Shown here in pieces: positions 36,924 to 46,268 of a stretch of DNA of 55,136 bases. Below the pieces are notes generated by a model. It made no database searches and had not been told where the DNA came from. It saw only the letters and a list, made by a program, of their open reading frames with translations. A program made the position numbers and the translations under genes. The DNA lies in the NCBI RefSeq assembly GCF_003585925.1, contig NZ_NRJH01000016.1, positions 1 through 55,136 of the forward strand. Direction: 5' to 3'. The first letter of the stretch is position 1, and the number at the start of each line of letters is the position of its first letter. Source of the stretch: Psittacicella melopsittaci (GTDB taxonomy: Bacteria; Pseudomonadota; Gammaproteobacteria; Enterobacterales; Psittacicellaceae).

Positions 36924-39900
36924 ATGGCAAGCAACTTTATCACTTTGCCCTTCTCTCTATCTTTTAAGCAAACCAATAAAATTGCCCGTGTAGTTGAAGA
37001 TGCAGTACCTTTTTTACTGCAAGAGCAATTTGCTCAGCTTCAAGACGGGCAACTTCTTATTTTAGCCAATAGTAATAATCAGGCTGATTATTTATATGGT
37101 TTTTTAAAAGATTTAGCGGACAAAGAGTATAACGTTTTTTACTGTCCAGATTGGGGTACTTTAGCTTATGATCGTTTTAGTCCAAGTGCCCAAATTATTT
37201 CCGAACGCATTAGCTTTCTTGAAGCTCTAGGTAGTGGAGTGCCAGGAATTTATATTCTTTCTTTAACTACGGCTTTACATAAGCTACCGCCAGCAAGTAG
37301 TTTTGTTAATGTAACTAACTACCGTGCAGGGCAAGAACGTAGTCTCGAGCAAGTGCGTCAAGATCTTTTAGATGCAGGTTATAGTGAAGTAGATTTAGTT
37401 TATGAGCCTGGTGAATTTTCTCAAGCTCGTCGACAAATTAGCTTTTTCCCAATGGGAGCTGAGTTCCCTTATCGTTTAGACTTTTTTGAAAACACTATTG
37501 ACCGGATACGTTCTTATACTACCGAAGAGCGTCAAAACTTTGTTAATGTCCAATCAATAAATATTAACCCAGGTTCAGAGTTTCCAAGTAGCAAGGTAGC
37601 AAGAAAGAATTTTGCCCAGAAGTTTTTAGACTACTTTGGTTCTATACCTGTGGATGTAAATTCGATTTATGCCTTAATTACCGAAAATGAAGGTCCTTTA
37701 CCACAAGGCTCGCAATACTACTTACCTCTATTTTATGAGGCACCTTTAAGCTCGCTAGCTGACTACCTCAAAGGACAAGTACAAGTAGTTTACTTTACAG
37801 GTTACCAAGGCGTGGGCGAGTTCTTTGCTGCCGAAAATGAGCGTCGTTATCAAGACCGCGTCGATAATCGCCTCTGGCCACCAGTTAAAGTTGAAGATCT
37901 TTACTTTAATACTGAGCAACTATTAGAGCAATTAAGAGCTAAGGCTAACTTAATTGAGTATGAAGACTACTTTACTAGTATGTCGCACTTGGCTCAGGGG
38001 CAAGAGTTAAAAGGACAAGAGCTCGAACATACGAGCCCATTTTTACCTTTAGATAATCTGTTGCAGTCTTATGTGCAAAACTCAGTAGGAACTAAAGAGG
38101 AAGTAAAACTCGAAGCCCAACCTAATGTACAAAAGCTCATTACTTTAGGATTAAATAGACAAAATCAACCGATTATTGGTGATCTTACTTTAAAATCGCT
38201 AGAAAATATTAATGCTTTAGCTTTACGCAATCTATTTGCTCCTAAAGTAACTGAAAATCACCCTTTATACAAGCTCGTAAGTTTTATTCGTAAACTAAGA
38301 GCTAACTTTAGTAATGTGCATATTACCGTAAGTGCGGGTAATAAAGGACGTTTAAATTCATTTATTGATTTGCTTGAGGATATTCCTCTCAAGTTTATTG
38401 AACCCCAAGAGAAGTATACTCTAGCCCAACAATTTGCCAATACTTATAAAAAGCAAGTAGTTTCGAGTCGAGGCAATAAAGAATATAATCGCCTGCAAAA
38501 CAGCGATCCAGCTGCCGTAGCTAATCCAGTAGTTTTTTCTTGTTTAATTTCGAGCTTAAAATCAGGCTTTGCTTACTATGATGAAAGCAAAAAAACTGCC
38601 TATATAATTCTTTCTGAACAAGATGTCGTAGGTTCGTTTGTTACGCGTTCGCGTACTCTGGCTCGTATTAAACAAAAAAATGCCAACCAAGTAATTCAAG
38701 GTTTACTCGAATTACACGAAGGGCAATTACTTGTTCATGAGAACCACGGGATTTGTCGTTATCTGGGCTTAAAAACCTATGAGTTTACTCCAGATTTTCC
38801 GCAAGACATGCTCGAATTAGAGTTTGCTGATACTAATCTTTTTGTTCCAGTTAAAGATTTACATTTACTTTCCTCTTATGGACAGCAGCATGTAGGGGAT
38901 GTACCTCGCGAACTTCTTTCGGCAGTTTCAGGACGCAAGGCTAAACGTTGGTTAAAATCACGAGAAAAGGCTTTAGAGTCAATTCGCGATATGGCAGCCA
39001 AACTTCTTGACCTTGAAAGCCGCCGGATGGTGGAAAAAGGCATAGTTTATACTATTTTTGAGCAAGAGTACCAAGAGTTTGTTTCGCAGTTTCGTTATGA
39101 AGAAACTCCAGATCAGTATGCTACTATCCAACAAGTGTTAGATGACATGAGTTCGGATAAGAAAATGGATCGTCTGATTTGTGGTGATGTGGGCTTTGGT
39201 AAAACCGAAGTTGCTATGCGTGCAGCCTTTGTTGCTATTACCAATGCTAAACAAGTAGCAATTCTTGTGCCTACAACTTTATTAGCCCAACAACATTACG
39301 AAAGCTTTAGAGATAGATTTGCGGCTACGGGAGCAAATGTTGAAATACTTTCGCGTTTTAACACCGCAACAACCAATAACCGCATTATCGAACGCCTCGA
39401 ACAAGGGCTGGTTGATATTATTATTGGGACGCATGCTCTGTTAAAAAAACGAGTTAAGTTCAAAGATTTAGGTCTTTTAATTATTGATGAAGAGCATCAA
39501 TTTGGGGTACGACAAAAAGAACAGCTCAAACAAATGCGAGCTAACGTCGAAGTTATTACCATGACTGCTACCCCGATTCCGCGCACCCTAAATCTAGCTC
39601 TTAATGGTTTTAGAGATATTTCTTTAATTTCGACCGCACCCCCAAATCGTCTCTCAATTATTACCTCTTTATACGAAAGTGATAAAACCGAGGTAGTAAA
39701 AGATGCCATTGCCAGAGAAATTCAACGAGGGGGGCAAGTCTTTTTCATTCACAATGATGTAGGAAGCATTGAAGCAGTAGCTAATCGCATTCGTGAACTG
39801 GTACCACATGCTCGCGTAGGCGTAGGGCATGGGAAAATGGCAAAAAGCCAGCTCGAAGAAGTAATGATGAGCTTTCATAATCAACGCTTTAATGTTCTTG

Positions 39901-41132
39901 TTTGTACCACCATTGTGGAAACGGGAATAGATGTGCCTAATGCTAACACCATAATAATTAACAATGCGCAAAACTTTGGTTTGGCACAGTTGCACCAATT
40001 GCGTGGTCGGGTAGGACGCTCGTTCCGTCAAGCCTATGCTTACTTACTAGTGCCAGATTTAAATCACATGACTACCGAGGCTCGCTTGCGTCTTAAATCG
40101 CTCACGGATATAGATTCGTTAGGGGCAGGTTATATTCTTGCTACCCATGATTTAGAAATTCGTGGAGCAGGTGAAGTTTTAGGGGAAGGGCAATCGGGTA
40201 AAATTGATGAAATAGGCTATACTCTTTATATGAGCATGTTACAAAATGCGGTTAAACAATTACGTAACAATAAAGAGTTAGATATAGATTCAATTATGAG
40301 TAAACGTCTAGAAATAGATCTAGACATCCCGAGTTTAATTCCTTCGAGCTATATTGAGTCTGCGAACCTACGCGTGTTCTACTATCGCCAAATAGATAAT
40401 GCAAGCAGTGAATTCCAACTGGAAGAAATTGCCAATAGCATTATTGAAAACCATGGTCCATTGCCAACGCCTCTAAGAACCATGTTTATGATGCACAAGC
40501 TCCGTCTCCATTATCAAGATGCAGGACTCAAGTCGATAGTTCTGAGTCGCGGAGCAGCTACCATTACTTGGGAAAGCACGGACAAGCTTAATGTAGATCA
40601 GGCTTTTAAATTAGTTTCTACCTATCCAGAAGTGTTTAGAGTAACGCAAGATAGTTTAGTAATTAATAAATTCAAAGGCGATGAGCTCGAAGTTATGAAA
40701 ACCATTAACAAAGTCCTTGGCATTATTGTTGATGAAAGTAAAATTAAAACTAATAGTCAGCCTGAACTTGCCGACGCAGCTCGCGTATATCGTCGTACGA
40801 GCAAAGGACAAAGGGTGGTTAACCAAGGTGCTGCTCAGTTTGCTTCGCAAATTAATCAAGCTCAGCTTTCTCCAGAAGAACTCGAGAACGAACAAGAGTT
40901 CCGTGCTAAACTGGATCGTCAAGCTCGCGAGATTAAATTTGAAATGGAAACTGCCGTTTTCCAAGATAGTCAAAATCGTGCTCTCGAAAATATTGATGGA
41001 CAAATTGAACAACTTGCCCGTCAAGAGTTTGAGCAAGAACATAGTAAACGTTTAGTTAAACTAAAACCTTCGCAACTCGAGAAAGCACAATTGCACAAAC
41101 AAGCTAAGGAATTAGCTGAAGATAAAGCCTAG
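36924..41132 (+). CDS. mfd: Transcription-repair coupling factor Mfd
   Basis: 1402 residues (E. coli 1148). Removes stalled RNA polymerase at lesions and recruits UvrA. Layout: UvrB-like D1a/D2/D1b (about 1-400), RNA polymerase interaction domain (about 590-690, GQLLVHENHGICRYLGL), RecG-like translocase with Walker A GDVGFGKTE (about 752-760), DEEH (about 855), TPIPRTLNLALNGFRDIS, TTIVETGIDVPNANTI and QLRGRVGRSFRQAYAYLL, then a TRCF C-terminal domain. After the family end about 110 extra residues form a charged, Gln/Glu/Lys-rich helix. The stop lies inside the terminator. Confidence 0.96.
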   Translation: MASNFITLPFSLSFKQTNKIARVVEDAVPFLLQEQFAQLQDGQLLILANSNNQADYLYGFLKDLADKEYNVFYCPDWGTLAYDRFSPSAQIISERISFLEALGSGVPGIYILSLTTALHKLPPASSFVNVTNYRAGQERSLEQVRQDLLDAGYSEVDLVYEPGEFSQARRQISFFPMGAEFPYRLDFFENTIDRIRSYTTEERQNFVNVQSININPGSEFPSSKVARKNFAQKFLDYFGSIPVDVNSIYALITENEGPLPQGSQYYLPLFYEAPLSSLADYLKGQVQVVYFTGYQGVGEFFAAENERRYQDRVDNRLWPPVKVEDLYFNTEQLLEQLRAKANLIEYEDYFTSMSHLAQGQELKGQELEHTSPFLPLDNLLQSYVQNSVGTKEEVKLEAQPNVQKLITLGLNRQNQPIIGDLTLKSLENINALALRNLFAPKVTENHPLYKLVSFIRKLRANFSNVHITVSAGNKGRLNSFIDLLEDIPLKFIEPQEKYTLAQQFANTYKKQVVSSRGNKEYNRLQNSDPAAVANPVVFSCLISSLKSGFAYYDESKKTAYIILSEQDVVGSFVTRSRTLARIKQKNANQVIQGLLELHEGQLLVHENHGICRYLGLKTYEFTPDFPQDMLELEFADTNLFVPVKDLHLLSSYGQQHVGDVPRELLSAVSGRKAKRWLKSREKALESIRDMAAKLLDLESRRMVEKGIVYTIFEQEYQEFVSQFRYEETPDQYATIQQVLDDMSSDKKMDRLICGDVGFGKTEVAMRAAFVAITNAKQVAILVPTTLLAQQHYESFRDRFAATGANVEILSRFNTATTNNRIIERLEQGLVDIIIGTHALLKKRVKFKDLGLLIIDEEHQFGVRQKEQLKQMRANVEVITMTATPIPRTLNLALNGFRDISLISTAPPNRLSIITSLYESDKTEVVKDAIAREIQRGGQVFFIHNDVGSIEAVANRIRELVPHARVGVGHGKMAKSQLEEVMMSFHNQRFNVLVCTTIVETGIDVPNANTIIINNAQNFGLAQLHQLRGRVGRSFRQAYAYLLVPDLNHMTTEARLRLKSLTDIDSLGAGYILATHDLEIRGAGEVLGEGQSGKIDEIGYTLYMSMLQNAVKQLRNNKELDIDSIMSKRLEIDLDIPSLIPSSYIESANLRVFYYRQIDNASSEFQLEEIANSIIENHGPLPTPLRTMFMMHKLRLHYQDAGLKSIVLSRGAATITWESTDKLNVDQAFKLVSTYPEVFRVTQDSLVINKFKGDELEVMKTINKVLGIIVDESKIKTNSQPELADAARVYRRTSKGQRVVNQGAAQFASQINQAQLSPEELENEQEFRAKLDRQAREIKFEMETAVFQDSQNRALENIDGQIEQLARQEFEQEHSKRLVKLKPSQLEKAQLHKQAKELAEDKA

Positions 41133-41151
41133 AGTTCTCCCCTAGGCTTTT
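41124..41151 (+). terminator. mfd terminator
   Basis: AAAGCCTAG / CTAGGCTTT, 9-bp stem; the mfd TAG stop is part of the stem. A TATAAT (41158-41163) for the next gene follows directly. Confidence 0.8.
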
Positions 41152-41196
41152 GTTTGCTATAATAAAAAGCAAACACAACAACGAGAATTTTTTAGG

Positions 41197-42348
41197 ATGC
41201 GATACAGAAACTTATTTACCGTTCCGTTTTTGGCTTTATTTGCTTTATCCTCTTGTGCCGATAATGTTAAGCCGAGCCCAAATCTAACTCAGCCTCTAGC
41301 CGTAGCCGATACTCCTAAGACCGATATCCCTTATGCTGCTGATGCTAGTACATGGCCTGAGTTTGTGGAATTTTTAATTGCCAATGCCAAAGCGCAAGGC
41401 TTTGATCAACGCGTATTAGAGCAATTAAAAACTTTAACTTTTAATCCGCGCGTGGTTAGAGCAGACCAAGCTCAATATGAACGTATTCTTAGTAACCGCC
41501 AAAGCTCAGGGCAAACTGTAGTTAAAGAGCCTAAAGAAGAAGCTCTGATGCAAAGATACTTAAATATGCATATAAGTACAGGGCGCGTGGATCGAGCGGT
41601 AGCTTTATTAGAAAACTATCGTCCAGTATTAGAAAAAATATCAGTCCAATACCAAGTGCCTATGCAAGTAATTGTTGGTCTGTGGGGCATGGAGTCTAAC
41701 TTTGGTCGCAACCAAGGAAGCTATAACCTCCTTGACTCTTTAGCCTCTTTAGCTTATGAAGGGCGTCGTCGTGATTACTTTATGCGTGAGTTTTTCAATG
41801 CTTTACGGGTAATGGAAATTAACGGCTTTACCAAGGCAGAAATGAACTCGTCTTGGGCAGGGGCTGTAGGGCAAATTCAATTTATGCCTACATCTTACCT
41901 ACTCTATGGTGCCGATGGTAATGGAGATGGGGTAGTAAATATTTGGTTGTCAGCAATAGACTCTTTTGCCTCTATTGCCAATTACCTCCATAAAGAAGGC
42001 TGGCAAGCTGACTTACCTTGGGGCTTAAAAGTTAATATGACTTTTGAGCAATATTTAACTAAGTATAAAGATCTAGTAGGCGTGGGCGGAGCAGGAAGAA
42101 CTCTAGCTCAATGGCAAGCTTTAGGTCTAGTGCCTAATGCCGATCAAGGTAATATGGCTTATGCTAGTGGCGTAAGTGACACTACACCATTATGGTTAGT
42201 TGTGCCTCACAATGAACCTAAACAAGCTTACTTAGTTACCCAAAACTATAAAGTTTATATGCATTGGAATCGTTCGTCATATTTTGCTTATGCCAACGGA
42301 ACTTTTGCTAATTTAATTTATGAACAAATTCAAACCTCTAGACCTTAG
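41197..42348 (+). CDS. mltB: MltB-family membrane-bound lytic murein transglycosylase (lipoprotein)
   Basis: 383 residues (E. coli MltB 361). Cleaves peptidoglycan glycan strands with 1,6-anhydromuramic acid formation. Lipoprotein signal peptide ending LSSC at Cys20; Ala at +2 predicts outer-membrane sorting through Lol. Catalytic Glu166 is in GLWGMESNFG. Other family blocks: NLLDSLASLAYEGRRRDYF, GAVGQIQFMPTSYLLYGADGNGDG and SIANYLHKEGW. Single-gene unit with its own -10 box and terminator. Confidence 0.93.
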   Translation: MRYRNLFTVPFLALFALSSCADNVKPSPNLTQPLAVADTPKTDIPYAADASTWPEFVEFLIANAKAQGFDQRVLEQLKTLTFNPRVVRADQAQYERILSNRQSSGQTVVKEPKEEALMQRYLNMHISTGRVDRAVALLENYRPVLEKISVQYQVPMQVIVGLWGMESNFGRNQGSYNLLDSLASLAYEGRRRDYFMREFFNALRVMEINGFTKAEMNSSWAGAVGQIQFMPTSYLLYGADGNGDGVVNIWLSAIDSFASIANYLHKEGWQADLPWGLKVNMTFEQYLTKYKDLVGVGGAGRTLAQWQALGLVPNADQGNMAYASGVSDTTPLWLVVPHNEPKQAYLVTQNYKVYMHWNRSSYFAYANGTFANLIYEQIQTSRP

Positions 42349-42364
42349 GTCTAGGGGCTTTTTT
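42335..42364 (+). terminator. mltB terminator
   Basis: CCTCTAGACC / GGTCTAGGGG stem with a 3-base loop containing part of the TAG stop; CTTTTTT follows. Confidence 0.85.
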
Positions 42365-42459
42365 AGTGCAAAAACGTTGGGGGAAGTGGTACAATATAAA
42401 AAACAATTTAACTTTCAAAAATAGACCTAACAATTTAACTTTTTTAGATTAGTGCCACT

Positions 42460-43713
42460 ATGAGCAAAAATAACTTACAATCAAACTCTGTAACCTTGGC
42501 TTCAGAAGAGGTTGCTACTATAGGTCAACCTTTAGGACAAGAAGTTAACAATATTAAAATCGAAGATGACTTTGTTTTACCTGATTTACCGTCAAGTTTT
42601 TCTTCATTATTAGAAGTAAATCTTAGCAATCTCGAAGGTAAAAGTCACAAACAGTTTCGTTTGCCGGAACTAAAAGATATTTCTCCTTACGTTTTAACTT
42701 GCGTTGAAAGTGGGAGTGAAACCGCTCTTTCGAGTTTACGCAGTTTAGCCAATTTAATTCCGCAAGGAATTATAGTTTTTCTTCCTGCGGTTGGTGGCGT
42801 TGAGGAAGATGATACTTTGGCATTATTAAAGCAATTTTGCTTCATAAATTCAGGCTATAAACTGCTTACTTACCCATTTGCCGCTATTCCAGAAAACTAT
42901 CCTGAGCTCGAAACCTATCTTTATAAAGGTACTTCTCGTTATTGGTTAAGCGATGCTGTGTGGAATTATGCTTTAGAGCATTTACGCATTTTAACTAAAG
43001 TTCAAGGCACCGAAGATAAAGCTTGGGTTTTAAAAACTAATAGCCAAACTATTTTTGATCCGCTAAGTGTGGCTTATCTCTTTGAGTATATTTGTCGGAG
43101 TTATGGCAAGTATCAAGTTTATCAACCTTATGCCTTTAAAGTAAGTGCACAAGGAGATATTAACTTTATCTCTTGTAGTTTACAAGCAGGTGAGTTTTTT
43201 GCTCCTTTAGCAAGTATAAGTAAGTTTGATTTTAAAATAGATCGCGATGGACGAAAAAATCGCGTAATTTCTCAAGCTTATCCTGTATTTAAAGAAAATA
43301 CTGCTCTTTGTACACGCAAGTATTTTGTTTTAGGAGTAAACTTTGTCACTAATTATCAAGGTGCAAGTGTTAAACTAGGCGATTGTAATTGGCAAAACCT
43401 GAGCAAACAAGTTCCTGAAGTGGTAAATCACTTAGACTTTTATAGTGAAGCCTATTTAAAACAAGTAGCTCATACTTTTAGAAAGGTAAAAGCCCAAGCG
43501 AGCTTTGCCCAATTTAATTTAGCAGAACTGTTTAAACAAGAAGATTATCGTCCTGAAATTGTTGCCAAACGTTTAAATAAACAAAGAAATGAATATGAAG
43601 TTTCAGGGCAAAAACGCAATAATCTTGAATTTTTTATCGACTTTAATGTTATTTCCAGAATTTTAGCCGATGAATATTTAGATAAAATCAAATATAGTAA
43701 TAACACCTTGTAA
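42460..43713 (+). CDS. CgtA-family glycosyltransferase paralogue with lost DXD motif
   Basis: 417 residues, cytosolic, no membrane segment. Homologous along most of its length to the next gene: GIIVFLPAVGG, GYKLLTYPF, YKGTSRYWL, DKAWVLK and YRPE match its GIICYHEPLPG, GFRLVKYPF, YNGISRFWL, DKAWLFK and YRPE. The metal-binding D-x-D-H of the family is N-S-Q-T here (KTNSQTIF near residue 190), and the N-terminal IRxxNE is also lost, so it is probably not catalytic. The first 60 residues are an unrelated extension. A TACAAT (42390) may be its -10. Could be a regulatory partner or a decaying duplicate. Confidence 0.75.
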   Translation: MSKNNLQSNSVTLASEEVATIGQPLGQEVNNIKIEDDFVLPDLPSSFSSLLEVNLSNLEGKSHKQFRLPELKDISPYVLTCVESGSETALSSLRSLANLIPQGIIVFLPAVGGVEEDDTLALLKQFCFINSGYKLLTYPFAAIPENYPELETYLYKGTSRYWLSDAVWNYALEHLRILTKVQGTEDKAWVLKTNSQTIFDPLSVAYLFEYICRSYGKYQVYQPYAFKVSAQGDINFISCSLQAGEFFAPLASISKFDFKIDRDGRKNRVISQAYPVFKENTALCTRKYFVLGVNFVTNYQGASVKLGDCNWQNLSKQVPEVVNHLDFYSEAYLKQVAHTFRKVKAQASFAQFNLAELFKQEDYRPEIVAKRLNKQRNEYEVSGQKRNNLEFFIDFNVISRILADEYLDKIKYSNNTL

Positions 43714-43724
43714 GCAAGGTGTTT
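43702..43724 (+). terminator. Terminator between the two glycosyltransferase-family genes
   Basis: AACACCTTG / CAAGGTGTT, 9-bp stem; the 4-base loop TAAG holds the stop codon; a short TTTT follows. Confidence 0.75.
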
Positions 43725-43789
43725 TAAACTTTAGGCAAAATAAATTTGTCTAAAGAACAAACTAAGTTAAAAAGACAACTAAAATATAT

Positions 43790-44992
43790 ATGAAACTAAA
43801 TCCAAACTATACGCTAGAAGATTTACGTGAACTGGTAAAAGAGCATCAGTGTGAGGACTTTGAGCCCTATGCTTATATTCGTTTTAGCAACGAGGCAATT
43901 ACTTTAAAAACTTGCCTTGAATCTCTGGTGCCATTTTTTAAAAAGGGAATTATTTGCTATCACGAACCCTTACCAGGTATTAAAGCCGATGCCTCTCTAG
44001 CTATAGCGCAAGAATTTATTGCTAAAAATCCAGGTTTTCGGTTGGTAAAATATCCTTTTCATGTGATTTATCACGGTTTACCTGGTTTTTATAACTATAT
44101 TTACAATGGTATTTCGCGTTTTTGGTTACTACATGCCTATTCGCAATATGCTTTACTACATTTAGAAGAGCTAGCTCGAGAAAATGGCGACTATGATAAA
44201 GCTTGGCTATTTAAAGTAGATTGCGACCATGTTTTTAGTCAAAAACTTCTTGAGTATACTAAACTGTGCATGCAGTTAAAATTTAAGACCGACCAAGAAA
44301 ACTTTGCTTATTTTTATAAGGCAAATATTCGTAAAGATGTTTTACACGAAAGTGTACACGAACATAAAAAATTTAGGGTTGCCGATATTTGTAATGGTTA
44401 TGATCATGTGGTGGTTAAGCTAGATAAAACTGCCCCATTCCAAATGTGTGTTAATCGTCCTGTACAAGGTAGCGAAGAAGAAAAAGACCTAAATACGCAA
44501 ATTTATGAATTACAAAAATTTGCTCGCGGAGCTAAGGCTGTAGGTGAAAAAGCCTTTTTAAATTCGCTTCACTTTGATACGGAAAAGCTCTACTATTATC
44601 AAAAATTAAGTAAAGAGAAAGTAGAAGCGAGATTTGTTAATGGCGCTCCTTATGAGCAAGTAGATTGGCAAAAAATGGTAGATCAATTACCAGAAGTAGC
44701 CATAGACCCTGAGTTTTTTACTTATGAAAATGTAGCAAAAATCTTTGCTAGTTTTAACTATCCTGAAAGTGAAGCCCAAGGGCATCTTTATGGACGCGAT
44801 GCCGTAGATCTGGAAACCTTTATTCATGATCCGCAATACCGTCCCGAAGTAATTATTGCCGAGCACAATAAACTCTGGGCAGAGCGTGATAAAATTAGCG
44901 ATCCTGAGCAATTAGTAGCTCTAGAACGCGAACATAGAGTTTTAGTTAAGTTAACTAGCGAGAATTATTTGCCTGAGTTAGCTTATTTATAA
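43790..44992 (+). CDS. CgtA-family (beta-1,4-N-acetylgalactosaminyltransferase-like) glycosyltransferase
   Basis: 400 residues. Resembles the CgtA enzymes of Campylobacter lipooligosaccharide: YIRFSNEAITLKTCLESLVP (residues about 29-48), GIICY, then KVDCDHVFSQKLL (about 145-157), equivalent to the KIDVDHIYDAKKL of CgtA with Asp-x-Asp-His intact. It would add a hexosamine to a surface glycan, with sugar and acceptor unknown. The C-terminal 120 residues, after QLPEVAIDPEFF, are charged. No Shine-Dalgarno visible. Not embedded in a larger LPS cluster. The family match is from recall of the CgtA sequence, not a search. Confidence 0.72.
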   Translation: MKLNPNYTLEDLRELVKEHQCEDFEPYAYIRFSNEAITLKTCLESLVPFFKKGIICYHEPLPGIKADASLAIAQEFIAKNPGFRLVKYPFHVIYHGLPGFYNYIYNGISRFWLLHAYSQYALLHLEELARENGDYDKAWLFKVDCDHVFSQKLLEYTKLCMQLKFKTDQENFAYFYKANIRKDVLHESVHEHKKFRVADICNGYDHVVVKLDKTAPFQMCVNRPVQGSEEEKDLNTQIYELQKFARGAKAVGEKAFLNSLHFDTEKLYYYQKLSKEKVEARFVNGAPYEQVDWQKMVDQLPEVAIDPEFFTYENVAKIFASFNYPESEAQGHLYGRDAVDLETFIHDPQYRPEVIIAEHNKLWAERDKISDPEQLVALEREHRVLVKLTSENYLPELAYL

Positions 44993-45033
44993 AACAACAA
45001 ATCTCTAATAGTTTTATGCTATTATAAATGAGT

Positions 45034-45110
45034 GTCATCGGAGTGGCTTGCAAAAGCCTGAGAGTATATCCGTCGAACCTGATCAGCCCAATAGCTGCGT
45101 AGGAAATGAT
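45034..45110 (+). ncRNA. TPP riboswitch (THI element) aptamer
   Basis: Carries the conserved core GGAGTG...CTGAGA...GAACCTGATCAG...GCGTAGG, closed by P1 (GTCAT 45034-45038 with ATGAT 45106-45110). Upstream of thiB, the expected target. A TATTATAAAT stretch at about 45009-45028 may be its -10. Confidence 0.96.
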
Positions 45111-45129
45111 CCTCTATACCCTAAATCCC

Positions 45130-45182
45130 CCGGTGATATATATTTATGGTAATCTCTTTTTTCTTAAGGAATATATATCATG
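45130..45182 (+). promoter_or_regulatory. Expression platform of the TPP riboswitch and thiB ribosome-binding site
   Basis: TGATATATAT (45134-45143) is a perfect complement of ATATATATCA (45171-45180), which separates the Shine-Dalgarno AAGGA (45166-45170) from the ATG. CCGGTGA (45130-45136) can instead pair with the aptamer strand TCATCGG (45035-45041). The two pairings share TGA and exclude each other, which suggests translational repression when TPP closes P1. Structure inferred, not computed. Confidence 0.6.
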
Positions 45183-46211
45183 AAAAAACTTTCCCTTCTC
45201 TCTTTTAGTCTTTTAGCTCTACCAGCCTTTGCAAATCAACCTACTTTAAATGTTCTCACCTATGAAGTAATTCGTGATTATGGTGTTGCGGAACAAATTA
45301 GTAAACTTTTTGAACCTCAATGTAACTGTAAAATAAATTGGATTACGGATTCGAGCCAATTTCAAATGTTAAATAAATACGTAGTTACAGTTAACAGTAA
45401 AAGTGCGCAACCGGTTGATGTAATTGTTGGGGTTGATATTAACTCAGCAACTATAGCTAAAGATCAATTAAGCAAATTATTCCGTCCGATTAACTATGCT
45501 CCTGAATCTTTAAATAACTTCCCATTTGCAAGCACTTGGAACAACCCTTATGCGCAACCTTTAAGTTCATCAGCTGTAACAGTAATTTACAATAGCGACA
45601 AGTATACTCCTGGACAAAACTATACTAGCTTTGTGGATTTAATTAACAATATTAACTTTAGTTTTATTTTTGGGGATCCACGTAGTAATGACTTAGGTCG
45701 TACTTTAAATAAAATTATTGCTTACTATGGGCAAGATGATGCTTCTCGTGTAGCTTTATGGCAAAAAATTAAAGACCATACAGTTACTGTAGGTAAAGGT
45801 TGGTCATCTTCGTATGGGGTATTTGCTAAAGGTGAATCTCAAGCTGCTTTAGGTTATTCTTCCTCAGTTATTTATCATACCTTAGTAGAGAATAAAACTA
45901 ATTTACAACCTTTATTACAAGGGGCACAATTACCATTTTTAGTAGACAGTGTTCTGCTTCCTGCTAAAACGCAAAATGCAGCTCTAGCTGACCAGTTTGC
46001 CGCTTTCTTATTAACTCCAGAAGCACAAAAAGTATTTTTCAAATACAACTCTTCATATCCTGTAGTTAATATAGATTCTGTTTTAAGTCCAGAAGAACGT
46101 AAAGTAGCTGCAGGCATTAACAATTACAAAGTATTAGATTTACGTAATTTAGATGCGCAAGCAGAAAAATCTGCACTAGACGCATATGTTAAAGTGTTTG
46201 TAGGAAACTAA
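45180..46211 (+). CDS. thiB: Thiamine/TPP periplasmic binding protein ThiB
   Basis: 343 residues (E. coli 327). Soluble receptor of the ThiBPQ importer. Signal peptide 1-19 (MKKLSLLSF...PAFA, cleavage before NQP). Family blocks: LNVLTYEVIRDYG near the N-terminus, VDVIVGVDINSATIAKDQL, SSSAVTVIYNSDKYTP, FGDPRSNDLGRTL and KGWSSSYGVFAKGESQAALGYSSS. Controlled by the TPP riboswitch; AAGGA ribosome-binding site nine bases from the ATG. Co-oriented with thiP 57 bp downstream. Confidence 0.95.
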   Translation: MKKLSLLSFSLLALPAFANQPTLNVLTYEVIRDYGVAEQISKLFEPQCNCKINWITDSSQFQMLNKYVVTVNSKSAQPVDVIVGVDINSATIAKDQLSKLFRPINYAPESLNNFPFASTWNNPYAQPLSSSAVTVIYNSDKYTPGQNYTSFVDLINNINFSFIFGDPRSNDLGRTLNKIIAYYGQDDASRVALWQKIKDHTVTVGKGWSSSYGVFAKGESQAALGYSSSVIYHTLVENKTNLQPLLQGAQLPFLVDSVLLPAKTQNAALADQFAAFLLTPEAQKVFFKYNSSYPVVNIDSVLSPEERKVAAGINNYKVLDLRNLDAQAEKSALDAYVKVFVGN

Positions 46212-46268
46212 GGTAATTTTTGCAAGCTAACTAGAGGTTTTACCTTTTAGTTAGCTTTACTTTTGTTT

